A DNA stretch of 64,000 nt from Acinonyx jubatus (GCF_027475565.1 NC_069382.1:64882786-64946785); one strand, 5' to 3'; shown: positions 10,601 through 22,339, counted from the first letter of the stretch. Made by a program: numbers and translations. The notes: a model not told the origin generated them from the letters alone.

Positions 10601-13600
10601 ATAAAAGTGAGCTGTAGTCCATACTATTCACTTGCAGAGTAAGACATCTTCAAGTTCAAGTACAAACAGCATCTAGTCCATTATTGCATGTATCCTATAT
10701 GGATGGAGGAACAAAAGCCACCAAAAGGCTTTAAGCCTCAGTCATGTTCTCAAGATGGAAAATTTCCTAAAGGGATTTGGGACTCAAGGTGCAATCTTAT
10801 CTCTCAAAGTTACAGTTCTCTCCAAGGCATAGATTGAGCAATTCCTCACTGTCCTGTTATCTCTTTCATGAGATAAAAATAAGAAGGAATGAGAAAGAAT
10901 ATGTCTCTCATATAGTCTTTTAAAATTTGTATTTGTATTTATTCCAGGGTTGTTTTTGTTGTTGTTGTTGTTGTTTGTTATGTTACTTCTTTAGTAGAAG
11001 AATTAGTCCAAATTATCTAATCCATTGCTACCAAAGGAAAATTTCTAGATCTCTTATTAAATTTATTTTGTTTTATTTTTGCAATGCATATTCTGATATA
11101 AACATACAATAGTTTACAGATAAGCAATTAGTATTAAAAAATTCCAGACATTTTATCACAGTAAATTAGTGTATATCTTGACATGTCTAAATTAGGTAAG
11201 AATTAACAATTATTTTGAAATTACTTATTTCTTGACAAAAGATACCATCAGAATTTTCTAGTTAGTTAAGGAGTGTGTCATTGAGTAAGTGTGGTTTTAT
11301 TATGAGAATAATTAATTATACCACTTAGGATTTCTAAGTGTCTTTTTTGGTGTGATGCATTTCTTACTTAAGTATTTTATTTTTTCTGTTTTTAATTAGT
11401 AATTACTTTTAATGAGGTAGAGAAGGGAAAAACACATGTAATTTGAAAATGTTGCTGATAAAATTTCTTCCATTTTTCATTCCTATAATAATAATTATAT
11501 GCATAATTAAGGCAATAAGACTATAGAGCTGGTATTAAAATACTCAACATAAGTATGTACTTAGGAACTTGGAAGGAACAGAATCCTGTTTATGATAAAT
11601 TATATTTTTCTAATGATTTTAAAATAATTTATTTTTAAATCAATTTTTAAGTCAGTTACTAAAATCTTCTTTTTAATTGGTGTTTCACAAATATTCATAG
11701 TATTTTATTCCTTTTTTGGTACTATTTTCAGAACACATACTATATTTACACATGTTCCTATTACTATTTCTATCACCTAGGTTCTATTGGAATAAATGCT
11801 TTAAAAATACTTACCTACTGTGGTTGAAGTTGTACTCAACTGTAATTGTCTCTCTCTGGTTTTAGGTCCTGCTAGTATAGATAATTTTTCATTCCTTTGT
11901 AAGCGAGCTCTTAATATTCCTGTCAAGTCAAGTTGTGAAAATGAGAAAGTTCAGAAAGGGTTCCAAAGGGAGACACTATTTTACTTGCCTCTTCCTTTTC
12001 CCAAGTAATCAAAAGAAAAGCTGATCTAGAAATGGCATTAATAGTCTTCATAAGATGAGATTAGAGGAAACGCCACAGCTGGAACTCTGATTTCTTCCCT
12101 TGAATACTTGAGAGGTCCTCCACTAGGAGACAAGGCTTATAGGTCAAAAAACGTGCTGAAGTGTTTCAAAAAATCTAGTACCATCTGTTAAACCTAGCCT
12201 GTATGTGATTTTACTCAAAGACTTTGATATGTGTGCTATTATTGGAGGTGAAAGGATGGAGGTGGGTACAAAAATGGTAGATCTTATTTTCTACAAAGTA
12301 GTTGTCTTCACATAACTAGCATAAGCTGTTTGTGGATAGAATGCTATAGAATGAAATATGCTTTCATTTAATGTATATCTATGAAAATGTAGATTAATCC
12401 TAATTAATAAGGAATTAAATTTTCAATATTTTTTCCTTGGAACTAATTTCGGAACTAACAACTTTGAACACTAACTATCCACAAACACTCAGAGACAACC
12501 AACCTGTACGAATAGCTCTTAAAATAAATGTTAAATCGGCTTACAGATTGATTCATAGTTATTGTTTTGGGTCGTTAATCTAGACATAGTCACCATTTCT
12601 TTATAAAACATAAATCCAATATGCTTTATATGTATGTTCTTTACCATTAAAGCAGGTTTAATGAAATTTAGAATATAAGAATAAAAACGTTTAATGTCAG
12701 TGACTTTGTGATATTAAATCTTTGCTTGTTAATAGCTATCAGAAAGACTAGTAAAATAAGTATGACAGTTTTGTAGGTAAAACAAATTTCGCTGCTAAAC
12801 ATATTTAAGCAAAGAACCACTTGATTTTGAGAAGTAGCAAGTGAACATAATTGGCTTGGTGTATGTAGTTCTATGTGATATACTAGAAAGAGGAGAAATG
12901 TATATGTAACATGAAATATGCAGGAAAAATTCTAAACAGTTTTCAAAATACATATCATTATTTAATAATACATATCACTGAGATAGTTTTAAAAATGATT
13001 TTAAAATGTAATCTCCAAATTAAAGAAAATTTTTTACTGTGCTTGTTAATATACCCTGGGTGAATAGTAATTCTTGTTTCTCATTATGCATCCTCTCAAA
13101 AAAATTACATTTTAGAAAGATGTCCCACATTGTTATGCCCTATCTTTCATTTACTCTAACATGTTCATATTATCTAATTAGCATTGTTAATGCATAACTA
13201 CCAAAAGCACAACTGATTTGAATGCCCGGGGATCTAATACCAAATGATGGAGGTTAGTGAAGAGATTCCAAAGTGACTTAGTAGCAATTACATTGCTAAA
13301 TGTCAGAATAGCCAATGCTATTGGCTATTGGCATTGGTCAGAATAGCCAACGCTAACATATGGATTTTAGAACCAGATGTCCCCATTGTCTCTTGGATGA
13401 TTTTATGAGAAACCAGAAGCTGGAATTGAGAAATGTTATTTAAAACTATAAATAATCCTTATGATACTCTCATGATGTTTTTACTCTTATAATTCTCTCT
13501 TTTTCTATAAGTTTATCATATTTTAAAAAACCTGAAGAACACTGTGTTTGAAAATTTCAGATGTTTTCTATGCTTAATTGGTCAAACATATAAAATATAG
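10601..13600. other. AT-rich intronic sequence, mostly unassigned
   Basis: No gene or confident repeat was found. Small features are a (TTG)n run at 10949-10977 and a local inverted duplication at 13302-13355 (listed separately). Confidence 0.5.
13302..13355. repeat. Local duplication with an inverted middle copy
   Basis: TCAGAATAGCCAATGCTA (13303-13320) is followed directly by TTGGCTATTGGCATTGG (13321-13337), which is largely its reverse complement, and then by TCAGAATAGCCAACGCTA (13338-13355), a direct copy with one mismatch. Confidence 0.85.
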
Positions 13601-13627
13601 ATAAATAAATAAATAAATAAATAAATA
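13601..13627. repeat. (ATAA)n microsatellite
   Basis: About six uninterrupted ATAA units. Confidence 0.95.
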
Positions 13628-14779
13628 GTAACAGAATTAGTATTAAAGAGAAGCTTAAACATATTGCCTATGTTCTTATTACTCAGGAAACTCTGAAATA
13701 AAATGTGAATACAGATGAATGTCATTAGGCAACATTAGGCTGTCAATACAAATGAGCAACATGCTTGTTACCTATTTCTATCATTTCTGGATGTGATGAC
13801 AAAAATAATAATCTTGGGCTGAGTATCATAGGGTTTTTCAGTTTCAAAAGCATGCCTACCCCCTTCTTTGACAACACAAAACACTTCTGACTTAAGTAAT
13901 TAAGGCTTTTAAATTTAGAAACTAGATTTTATATAACAATGTAAGGGTCAGTTTATTTCATTTATTTTCATAAGGTAATGGTGTGGCAGACAGTGGTTCA
14001 TGACAATAGAGATCATTTAACATTCATACTTAGCATGTGCATGTGAGGAATTGTTTAATCCTGGTCTTACATTACAAAAATGCATGCCATTTTTGACATT
14101 GCTTTTTGTGATTGCACCAAAAAATAAAGTAACTGTTTATCAAATAGTTACATTCTATAAACTATTTGATAGGCATTTTTCTTCCTTCTCAAGAGGACAC
14201 ATGATTCTGAAAGAGAAAAAAAGAAGGTAGAATGGTGAAAGGAAAGGAAAGTGGCTTGTGGAGGAAACAGCAAGGATAGCACCTGATCATATTTATCACA
14301 AATTAAAATCCATCACTTTCTCTACCCAATGCCCCCGTGAAAAATATCATCAATTGCAACAAAGGAACAAAAGATAATCATTGTTCCTCCCCACACAACC
14401 CCCATGGAAATTTCAGTTCAGAATTGTGGTTTGTGATATTTCTAACCTGGCTAAAACTGAGCAAAGTCAAAATGCAAGACTCAGTCATAGCATAGAAAAG
14501 ACAGTGCCTGTGAATGTCAGCTGAGAAAACTAAAGGGCAACTTTCATGTGGAAGAAAACTGGTAGGCTTATCCAGTCATTTCTCATGATAATCGGCAATG
14601 ACAGAGTTGTTAATTCCCATAATTGGTAAATATTGTCTGAAAGTAGAAAGGCACAGCCAGATCCAAGTTATAAATTATATTTACTGGTTCGGCAAAATTA
14701 TTAGAAGAAATGTGTTGGGTAGTTAAAAATATTATACTTAACTTTAAAATTTAAGGATCAGGAAGCAAGTGTACTATAC
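13628..14779. other. Unassigned AT-rich intron with a short perfect inverted repeat
   Basis: No repeat family was recognised. TATCAAATAGTT (14138-14149) and AACTATTTGATA (14160-14171) form a perfect 12-base stem with a 10-base loop. No RNA gene is supported. Confidence 0.55.
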
Positions 14780-15310
14780 CAACATTGTCTGACTGATAAA
14801 GGCAGCTGGCAGAATTTCACTTAATTACTGGTGGTTGGTGAACTTCAGTTTTTCCTCCTTCAACTTTCCAAATAAATCTTACTCCTTTAGAGTCAATTTA
14901 CGTTTCCCAGCATAATGATGCATTTTACCCATTCAGCTATGCTAGTGTTCTCTGAAGCCAGCCAGCAATGATCTCACCGCACCTACAATATAAATCTATC
15001 AGTGAATAAACAACATCATTTTTATTTCAATGCCGATGACACACTACATGTCGATTTGGCAGTTAAATAATTTATCTCTCTTTTGGGTGCAATCTGCCAG
15101 GCTTATTATAACTCTACTTCTGATATTCATTTCATGTTTAATAGTTCTTTGCCTCATGAGGATGCTTGTCAATCAATTAAATTGAAATGTCATTCTGACC
15201 TTTTATTGGAAACAATTTACTCTTTTTTTTCATTTCATCACAAGCTTTTTTCAATTTTATTCAAACTAAAAGCCTTAATTACTAGTATTCAGAAACTTTA
15301 TAGTAATTAA
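14780..15310. promoter_or_regulatory. Candidate conserved noncoding block next to the exon
   Basis: Repeat-free and compositionally complex sequence running to within about 50 bases of the exon. It includes CACTTAATTACTGG, GCCAGCCAGCAATGATCTCA, and TGTCGATTTGGC. Open frames here are short and carry no recognised domain. Function (enhancer or splicing regulation) is inference. Confidence 0.3.
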
Positions 15311-15338
15311 CCTTATAAAACTACAGGCTCATCAACAT

Positions 15339-15362
15339 TACTGACACTTTATCTTTACAGAG
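15339..15362 (+). promoter_or_regulatory. Splice acceptor of the FSTL5 exon
   Basis: TATCTTTACAG ends at 15360. A branch-point-like TTACTGAC lies just upstream with its candidate A at 15344, only about 16 bases from the AG, which is rather close. A second AG follows at once (CAGAG, ending 15362). Using the second AG would remove two bases and shift the frame, so the first AG is taken as the real one because it restores the expected glutamine codon. Confidence 0.8.
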
Positions 15363-15527
15363 GTTATCCAGTTGAGTCTGCCTGAAGATCAGAAACTAAG
15401 CATTACAGCAGCAACCGTGGGACAAAGTGCTGTTCTGAGCTGTGCCATTCAGGGGGCACTGAGACCCCCCATCATCTGGAAAAGGAACAATATTATTCTA
15501 AATAATTTAGATTTGGAAGACATCAAT
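15361..15527 (+). CDS. FSTL5: FSTL5 internal exon, start of the first Ig-like domain
   Basis: The exon encodes 55 whole codons (15363-15527) after two bases that complete a split codon. The translation runs from VIQLSLPEDQKLSITAATVG through AVLSCAIQG and PPIIWKRNN to LDLEDIN. I recognise it as follistatin-like 5, a secreted glycoprotein with a Kazal-like domain, EF-hands, two Ig-like domains and a long C-terminal region. This exon holds the first half of Ig domain 1: the first disulphide cysteine (LSC) and the core tryptophan (IIW) are present, and the partner cysteine should lie in the next exon. The leading AG would complete a CAG glutamine codon if the previous exon ends in C. The exon ends on a codon boundary before a strong donor (GTGAGT). 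There is no stop or frameshift. One residue (Ala in QGALRPP) differs from the Thr I remember in the human protein. The identification is from memory, without alignment. Confidence 0.93.
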
Positions 15528-15533
15528 GTGAGT
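15525..15533 (+). promoter_or_regulatory. Splice donor of the FSTL5 exon
   Basis: AAT|GTGAGT closely fits the 5' splice-site consensus. If it is not used, the frame continues only about ten codons into the intron before a stop near 15557, so read-through would truncate the protein. Confidence 0.85.
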
Positions 15534-17330
15534 ACATACATAGGTGTTCCTTTATAATTTGTGTATTTCATGTGATATACTCTAGGCCTTGTGAAGTCTG
15601 AGTAGCTTAATGAATATTGGGTGTAGTGTAGAAGAGAATTGGAACATTGTCATATCCATACTACTGACTAGGATGTGCACTATAGATCAAATGAAATTAT
15701 CCAAATCACTTGTGTCAGTGTGGTAAGCAGGTAATGTAGCACTGTGTTGGTGGGATCATATCAACTTAAACCAATAATGTCTGCCTGTCAGAATTTCTAC
15801 AATTATTAACAATTAATCTTTATGTATTTGCTATTATGGTTAAGCAACCACCTTTAGCTTGTGAGGTGTTAAATTGGGGAAAGGCGGTTTTTGCTTCAAA
15901 TTCTTCATAATGTATTAGAAATAATAAATATCAATCAAGCAACAAATGGTTTATTTTTTCTAGAATGAAATTGGAATATATTTTTCCACTCAGTTCTCTC
16001 CTAGAAATTCAGAATCTAAACTCAATTTGAAAGGTTACTGCTCTGAAAATGAAACAGAAATAGAACAAACTTCAGGGTATTCATCTGTTTCTTCCACGCT
16101 ATGCGTTCCAAGTGGGGATTAAAATGTATACATCATCCTAGATGATGAAAAGAAGTAAAAATTGTGCATTATGGGATGCCCATGGAAATGATGTAGGGCA
16201 ATCTTTTGTCTTAGTGATTTGGGGATTTTATGATCTCTTTGAACATAAATTTTAGTTATTTTTTATTATTGCTCGGGAAAGCCATCACCTATCCACTCAT
16301 TCTTTATTGCTTCATAAAGAAACCCTAAAACACAGATCTAAGAGAGTCACTTCTATATGTTACATCTTACTAATACTCTTGTTTAATGGCCTCAAATTAT
16401 TCAAAAAAGAAGCTTTCTAATTTTAATTTTTAAATTTAATATTTTTTCTACCTTTGCTTACATCTGTGAAATTTCTTTGGAGAGTACATGGAGAATAATA
16501 TTTAATTCTTAAGGTATCATGAACACTGTGCATTAGAACAGCTATAATCTCTGGAGCATTCAACAGTCTTTGAGAGATATCGCCTTAAATAAAGCCACAT
16601 TGGGTTTGCTTTTTATGTTGTTATGTCTACATTTTATCTTTTATTTTTCTATCTTCATTCTTACTATCATGTTTTCCACTGTTATTTCCAGAGGCCCCTG
16701 TATTCTATGGTGCTGTGGTTTGAATACCTTAAAATAAGCTCATTTGAATTGTTTCAAGACTAAGAAAGGGTATGCTATGAGTAATACCCTATGGAAAAAT
16801 TGTAAAAATGGGCACATTCTTGTGCATATATCTTATAAATTATTTTACTTACTTCCTAACTTTTGACTCTGTTCTAGAAATGTGAAATCTCTAGAAAAAT
16901 GATCATAGATAAGTTAGATATATAAAATATATGTAAGCATTAGATAAATTCTGGTATCAATAAATACATTTTTATTAAAGGTATTTTGGTTACATTTCAT
17001 AAAGCAGGTAAATTTTAAGAAATTTAAAAACATTTTCAAGAATTGGAAAGTTTCAATTTCATTACAAGTCATATTTAAATAAGTTGGACAAATGTTCATA
17101 ATCTGTAGTATACACATAACTGCCAGCATTCCAAATAAAACTGTAGGGATGTCTTTGAAAGGGATATTTATTTAATGTCCCAATGTACTACTGGAGTTTT
17201 CATTTAAATGCATTTACCAGTAGAACTAAAGTGTGAAATAAAGCAGTTATAAACTATTACTTATTGTGTTTTGTTTTATACTTATTCTTGCTTAAAGTCT
17301 GCTAAAATATGGACCACACCATGTAAATAA
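15534..17330. other. Intron, nothing recognised
   Basis: AT-rich sequence beyond the exon donor. I saw no repeat, RNA gene or further exon. Confidence 0.5.
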
Positions 17331-17336
17331 ACAATC

Positions 17337-17590
17337 TATCTGTCTATCTATCTATCTATCTATCTATCTATCATCTATCTATTTCTATCCATCTGTATAT
17401 AGTGTATAGTTTATTGTAGTTAATAAACTATACAGTTTTAAAATATATAACTGTATTAAATATAATAAACTATCATAGTCAACCATATATTATAGTATAT
17501 TATACATATTATTATATTGTATTTATTATATAATAAACTATTCTAGTTTATTTGATTGATAGATAGATAGATAGATGATAGATAGATACA
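17337..17590. repeat. Inverted (TCTA)n / (TAGA)n repeat with an AT-rich palindromic centre
   Basis: TCTA repeats (about 17337-17380) and GATA/TAGA repeats (about 17558-17589) are reverse complements. Between them is almost pure AT sequence holding TATAGTTTATT and AATAAACTATA as a short perfect dyad, with related TAATAAACTAT copies further on. Confidence 0.9.
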
Positions 17591-18180
17591 CACAGAGAGT
17601 CAGTACTATCTCTAGTGGACATATGATGTGTCTTCTGATTACTCAACATCTTTTGAACACCCCTTCAAATATTTTGTCAATGCTTGAATTTTTTTCTTCC
17701 TCAAGATAGAAACCAAAGTCTTATTTAATTAGCCTTCTTTGCAGTTAGGGAGTAGATATGTAAATAAAGCTCTAACAAAAAGACTGCTAAAGGCTTCATT
17801 TCATAAGCAAGAACAGGGAATTACAGGTACTTTACAGAATTCACTCTCCCATCCATTCTTCCTTATAAGTGCTGTGGCAGCAGATTCTACTTGCCAGGAC
17901 ATTAGTGATAAAAGTTCTGGAGTTGGTCAGTGTTTAGGTATAATTGGGTTTTCATTGGACAGTGTCAACCTGTGGCTTGTGCATTTTTCCATAAGGATGG
18001 CTTCTCATTCCATAAGGATGACACTCAGTTCTGGATATTCTATGACCTTCCTACTGTCTTCATTAAATGTCTTTCTTGCTTAAAACTCGCTAGAATGGGT
18101 TCTATTGTTTGCCTCTAAGAATGTTTAATTAAATTTTCGGGTGTACTATGTTAAGAAACATCTATAAATTACATATTCTT

Positions 18181-18380
18181 TTTTTTAAGTTAAATTATTT
18201 TGAGAGAGAGAGAGCCGAGGAGGGTCAGATTGAGAGAGAGACAGAAAGAATATTCCAAGCAGGTTCTGCACTGTCAGAGCAGAGCCTGATGAGGGGCTAG
18301 AACTCACGAACTGAGGAGATCATGACCTGAGCCAAAATCAAGAGTCGGGCGTTTAACAGACTGAGCTACCCAGGTGCCCC
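18181..18380 (-). mobile_element. Older carnivore tRNA-Lys SINE
   Basis: Minus-strand copy: GAGAGAGAGAG belly, GATCATGACCTGAGCC, and GAGCTACCCAGGTGCCCC head. Divergent from consensus. An imperfect duplication TATAAATTACATATTCTT / TATAATTATATCTTCTT flanks it. Confidence 0.92.
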
Positions 18381-18884
18381 TATAATTATATCTTCTTGAA
18401 ATGTATATTTCATCATTAGATATAGATTTTGGATGTGTTGAAAGACCAAAATGACCTCAGTATAGTAAAATACATTCATTGTTTATAAGCAAAGAGAACT
18501 TCAAACCTTTCAGATGTGAGTCAGTTTTATAACTACTTTGTACATATTTATTTTCACAAAAGTGGGTTTAGTTACCATTAAATTATGTAATGTTAAAATT
18601 ATAACCACTGACTCAGTGATAGTTTTCAAAATTCTTTCTCATTATTTAATATATATTAGGTAGGATTTAATATATACTTACCTAGGCAATGCATACATAC
18701 TTTCTGATTGCAAAAGATTAAAATAATATAGACATATTTTTAAAGCATAACTACCCCTTGTTTTATTTCCACTTACTCTCATTTTTAAGTGCAGAAGAAA
18801 TCCTCTGAGATTGCTTTTAATCTCCCTTCTATGAGCTGCAAATATAATTTTATTTTTTTAGTAGGCTAGATTCATATTAATCCT

Positions 18885-19080
18885 CATTATGTCACTACTT
18901 TATTATCTTGTTAGTCCTAAAGACAACTACATGAAGCAGGGAATCTTATCCCTATTTACCTATGTGGGGATTTATGCTAGAGAGTTGTTCACCCAAGGTT
19001 GTTGAGCTGATAAATGGTACAGCTGGAATGTTTATATGGCCTGATAGACTCTAGTTCTTGAGCTTAATCACTGCATGGAA
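18885..19080 (+). repeat. MIR element
   Basis: TAATCCTCATTATGTC, CCTATTTACCTATGTGGGGA, TTGTTCACCCAAGGTTG and CTGATAAATGGTACAGCTGG keep the order of the MIR consensus (counterparts include CCCAAGGTCACACAGCTA and GTGGCAGAGC). Confidence 0.55.
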
Positions 19081-19344
19081 GTGAGATGGTCTGTCATTTT
19101 ATGCTACCCTTTGAAAAATGCACCCCAAATAATTCTGGCCCCTATACATTACTAATAGATTTTATATCCTCGGTTATTATGTGTGAGACAGATTGATATT
19201 GTTAATGTTAGAAGACTTTCATTTTGCTTGTCTTCTGTCTTCTGTTTTGTATCAAATAAATAAAATAACATCACTGAACTACTGGAGGCAGTGACAGTGG
19301 TTTGCAACACAGGCTGGGGATTCACACTGTCTGAATTCCAATTA

Positions 19345-19440
19345 ATATTCAATCTCTTGGGAATGATGTGCTCTCGTTATTCAACCCACCTATGCCCAGC
19401 TTCCTTATCTGTAAATTGAAGCTAACAGTAGAATGAACTC
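19345..19440 (-). repeat. MIR fragment
   Basis: GCTTCCTTATCTGTAAATTG is the reversed MIR core (GTTTCCTCATCTGTAAAATG), with decayed flanks. Confidence 0.5.
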
Positions 19441-19743
19441 ATTTTTGCACAAGAGCTAATGGCATAAAGCATTTTAAAACTGGTAACGCTGTATGAATCA
19501 TACTGTAAATGTTCAGTTAAGCTAGGTTCTTGGCTTTCTTTTCTCTCTTCTCCTCCTCCTCCCAACCTCCTCCTCTTTCTTCCCTTCCTCCTGATATATA
19601 TTTCAACAGCACAGAAACACTCAACCTGCCTAAAACCACAGGAATTCAATGCTAGGACACATACAGCAATAAGAGTGTTTGAAAACTCACAGGAAATGCC
19701 CCCACCAAATTTGGTCCAATTATAGTCACTAAAACTGGAAGTT

Positions 19744-19786
19744 GTTTTTTTGTTTTGTTTTGTTTTGTTTTTGTTTTGTTTTTCTA
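19744..19786. repeat. (TTTTG)n low-complexity tract
   Basis: Imperfect GTTTT units. Similar tracts occur at 22436-22475 and 45455-45480. Confidence 0.85.
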
Positions 19787-19879
19787 TTCAGTGCAGCTTT
19801 AGGAATCAGGCTGACGAAACTTTCTTTAGCAATCTTGTATTAATCCCTGCTCTAAAGATATGCTATTAAATTCACTCAG

Positions 19880-20049
19880 GGGGTGCCTGGGTGGCTTAAT
19901 TCATTAAGTGTCTGACTTCAGCTCAGGTCATGATCTCAGGGTCCCTTGAGTTCAAATCCTACCTGGGGCTCTGTGCTGAAAGCTGGGAGCCTGAAGCCTG
20001 CTTCAGATTCTGTGTCCCCCTTTCTCTCTGCCCCTCCCCCATTCATGCG

Positions 20050-20082
<33 letters not shown>

Positions 20083-20114
20083 AAAAATAAATAAAAACAT
20101 TAAAAAGTTTTTAA
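19880..20114 (+). mobile_element. Carnivore tRNA-Lys SINE with a (CT)n tract
   Basis: Head GGGTGCCTGGGTGGCTTAAT, an expanded (CT)n at about 20053-20081, and an A-rich tail. The duplication is AAATTCACTCAG (19868-19879) / AAATGCACTCAG (20115-20126). Confidence 0.95.
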
Positions 20115-20379
20115 AAATGCACTCAGCTACTATATACTTATATATTTTTCTTAGTATCTGTGCCCTCAGTCCTCAACCTGATCATTGGTTTCTGCAATAG
20201 ATCATTGGTTTATTTACATCATTTTGTTTTGGGTAGTACTTGGCACACAAACTACACTTCTGGCATTATTGTGATTGAACTTGAGTCCTAATGCTGGTCT
20301 GCTGAGCCATGACCAGGGATGCAGATGGGGAGCTATGAGGTACAGAGTATGAGTCTCCCATTCACCTTTTTTCTCTCCA

Positions 20380-20480
20380 GCTGGTTTTTAGATTCCAGCC
20401 TTAATTTTGCCACTTATTAGCTATGTAATCACAACGAATAGACTGAACCAATTTAAGGTACAGTCTCTTCATCTATACAA
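20380..20480 (-). repeat. MIR fragment
   Basis: GCCACTTATTAGCTATGTAA followed by AGTCTCTTCATCTATACAAG matches the reversed MIR core in order. Confidence 0.5.
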
Positions 20481-21725
20481 GGAGATATTGTCATATAATT
20501 CAGTGACACATATCAACTTGCACATAAAATATGAGCTATCTATTTTATCACTATCAGTAGCGTGATTCAACATGGCATTGTTGATCATGCTTAATAACAA
20601 ATGTAAAGCCCCATGAAAATATTATTTCAAAATAGCCTGATATAATTTATATCATTATAACATTCAACAACTTTAAAAGTAGACTTACTAGACAAAATAC
20701 TGAACTCACAGACACATTTGAATTTCAGATATACAATACATATTTTTTTCACTATAGGCATATACCAAATGTACAATGGGATACACTTTTACAAGAATCA
20801 TTTTTTGCCTGTCTGAAATTTAAATTTAATTAGGTGCTGCATATTATTTGCTATGTCAGGCACTCTATTTACATAAAGTCAGATTGGCTTGAATACTGCA
20901 TGAAAACCATTTTCTTACAAATGATACTGTGGCTTATATCACTGAGATTAAAAGTTTGAACTTTCAAAATTTCATATGAATTTAATACATTGACTTTGTA
21001 GAGTCTGTACTGTTTTCCCATCTTAACATGCATTCTGTGATTTTTGTTTCTTTTTCATCTATCTAACCTGTTAGTAATTGTGTCTGGCACTGAGAAGAGG
21101 TGAGAAAAAATAGTGGATTAAATGCACAGGAGTTTGTTCTTTCAAGAAATATATTGTCCATAGCTGGCATGATTGCTCCATGAAGCATCTGGATCTCAAT
21201 CTTCTATCTTCTTTTTCTGACATTCCAAGAGCATGGCTCTTATCTTCAAGGTCATCTCAGGGGTCAAGAAGGCTGTTGGAACTCCAGTCACCAATCTATA
21301 GTCCATCATTCTGTAATCCAGGTCCACAAGAGTACAAAGCAGGTAAAACATGAAGGAATTTATTCCTGGAAGTCCCACAACTGTTTATGGGTCACCGATG
21401 TGCAAATACTGGCATAACTATACTAGGGAGACTGGTAAATACCATCGTTTAGCTAGGCATATTGCTCAGCCTTCTGTTACAAAGGAGGAACAGGAGAGCA
21501 ATCTCTACTTCTCTACCCGAGGCCATCTAAAAGGATGTAAGATGTTCTACTGTTTTCTTTACACTTTTGTTTTGTTTTGTTTTTCTGCATTAATTAAATG
21601 TGATTATCCATCTGAATTCCAATCTGAGCATCTTCTGCACACCAATTTTGTTCCGTTGGTAGTTTCATCAGTCATCAATTTACTTCCTTGATTTTTTTAT
21701 TTTGCTTTTATAGGCCTCTCTGGAA
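20481..21725. other. Intron, unassigned
   Basis: No exon was recognised. The segment 21180-21540 is less AT-rich and contains open frames of 60-113 codons on both strands, but none resembles a known domain or has a convincing start. It may be an old unrecognised repeat. Confidence 0.4.
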
Positions 21726-21741
21726 ATATTCCACTAAGTTT

Positions 21742-21961
21742 GGGGCACCTGGGTGGCTCAGTTGGTTAAGTGTCTGGCTTCAGTTCAGGTCATGATCTCG
21801 CAGTTCATGAGTTCGAGCCCTGCATTGGGCTCTGTGCTGACAGCTCAGGGCCTAGAGCCTGCTTCATATTCTGTGTCTCCCTCTCTCTCTGCCCTTCTCC
21901 TGCTCACGCTCTGTCTCTCTCTGTCTCTCAAAAATAAACATTAAAAAAATAAAAAATATAT
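21742..21961 (+). mobile_element. Carnivore tRNA-Lys SINE
   Basis: Near-consensus copy with a perfect 16-base duplication ATATTCCACTAAGTTT at 21726-21741 and 21962-21977. Confidence 0.96.
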
Positions 21962-22110
21962 ATATTCCACTAAGTTTTATTTATATATTTTGCATGTAGT
22001 CTGATGATTTTTTTTCTGATAATTCTTAAGATAGCTCTGTCTATCCCTGCAGCTTATTTGAAGTGATTCTCACCATGTACATTAACTTCCACTTAAAGCA
22101 AAGCATTCTT

Positions 22111-22321
22111 GGGGTGCCTAGGTGGCTCAGTCAGTGAAGCATCTGACTTCAGCTCAGGTCATGATCTCACAGTCCATGAGTTCGAGCCCCGTGTTGGGCT
22201 CCGTGCTGACAGTTCAGAGCCTGGAGCCTGCTTTAGATTCTGTGTCTCCCACTCTCTGACCCTCCCCCGTGCATGGTCTGTCTCTCTCTGTCCCAAAAAT
22301 AAATAAACATTAAAAAAAAAT
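22111..22321 (+). mobile_element. Carnivore tRNA-Lys SINE
   Basis: Head GGGGTGCCTAGGTGGCTCAG to an A-rich tail, with a perfect 17-base duplication TTAAAGCAAAGCATTCT at 22093-22109 and 22322-22338. Confidence 0.96.
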
Positions 22322-22339
22322 TTAAAGCAAAGCATTCTC

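Larger units (their letters stand above)
1..15360 (+). other. FSTL5: FSTL5 intron upstream of the exon (3' part)
   Basis: No exon matching the preceding FSTL5 segment (end of the EF-hand region, expected to end in ...FYRAFQ) was seen here, so this is read as one intron entering from beyond the left edge. It contains an LTR, SINEs, MIR, two DNA transposons, an old LINE-1 and two conserved-looking blocks, listed separately. Confidence 0.75.

Noticed and set aside
15083..15310. A 75-codon frame just upstream of the FSTL5 exon as an alternative first exon
   Set aside because: No promoter or donor site in the right place, not in continuity with the known protein, and the composition is that of AT-rich intron.
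19946..20200. Plus-strand frame of 84 codons; similar ones at 21753, 22109 and 51909, and minus-strand frames at 806, 26492, 26556 and 34343
   Set aside because: All are translations of the same carnivore SINE family (recurring peptides such as LSPALGSVLTAQSLEPAS), not genes.
21753..21800. tRNA-Lys-like sequences at SINE heads as tRNA genes
   Set aside because: They continue into the SINE belly and A-rich tail, carry mismatches in the cloverleaf and recur more than twenty times. They are SINE heads.
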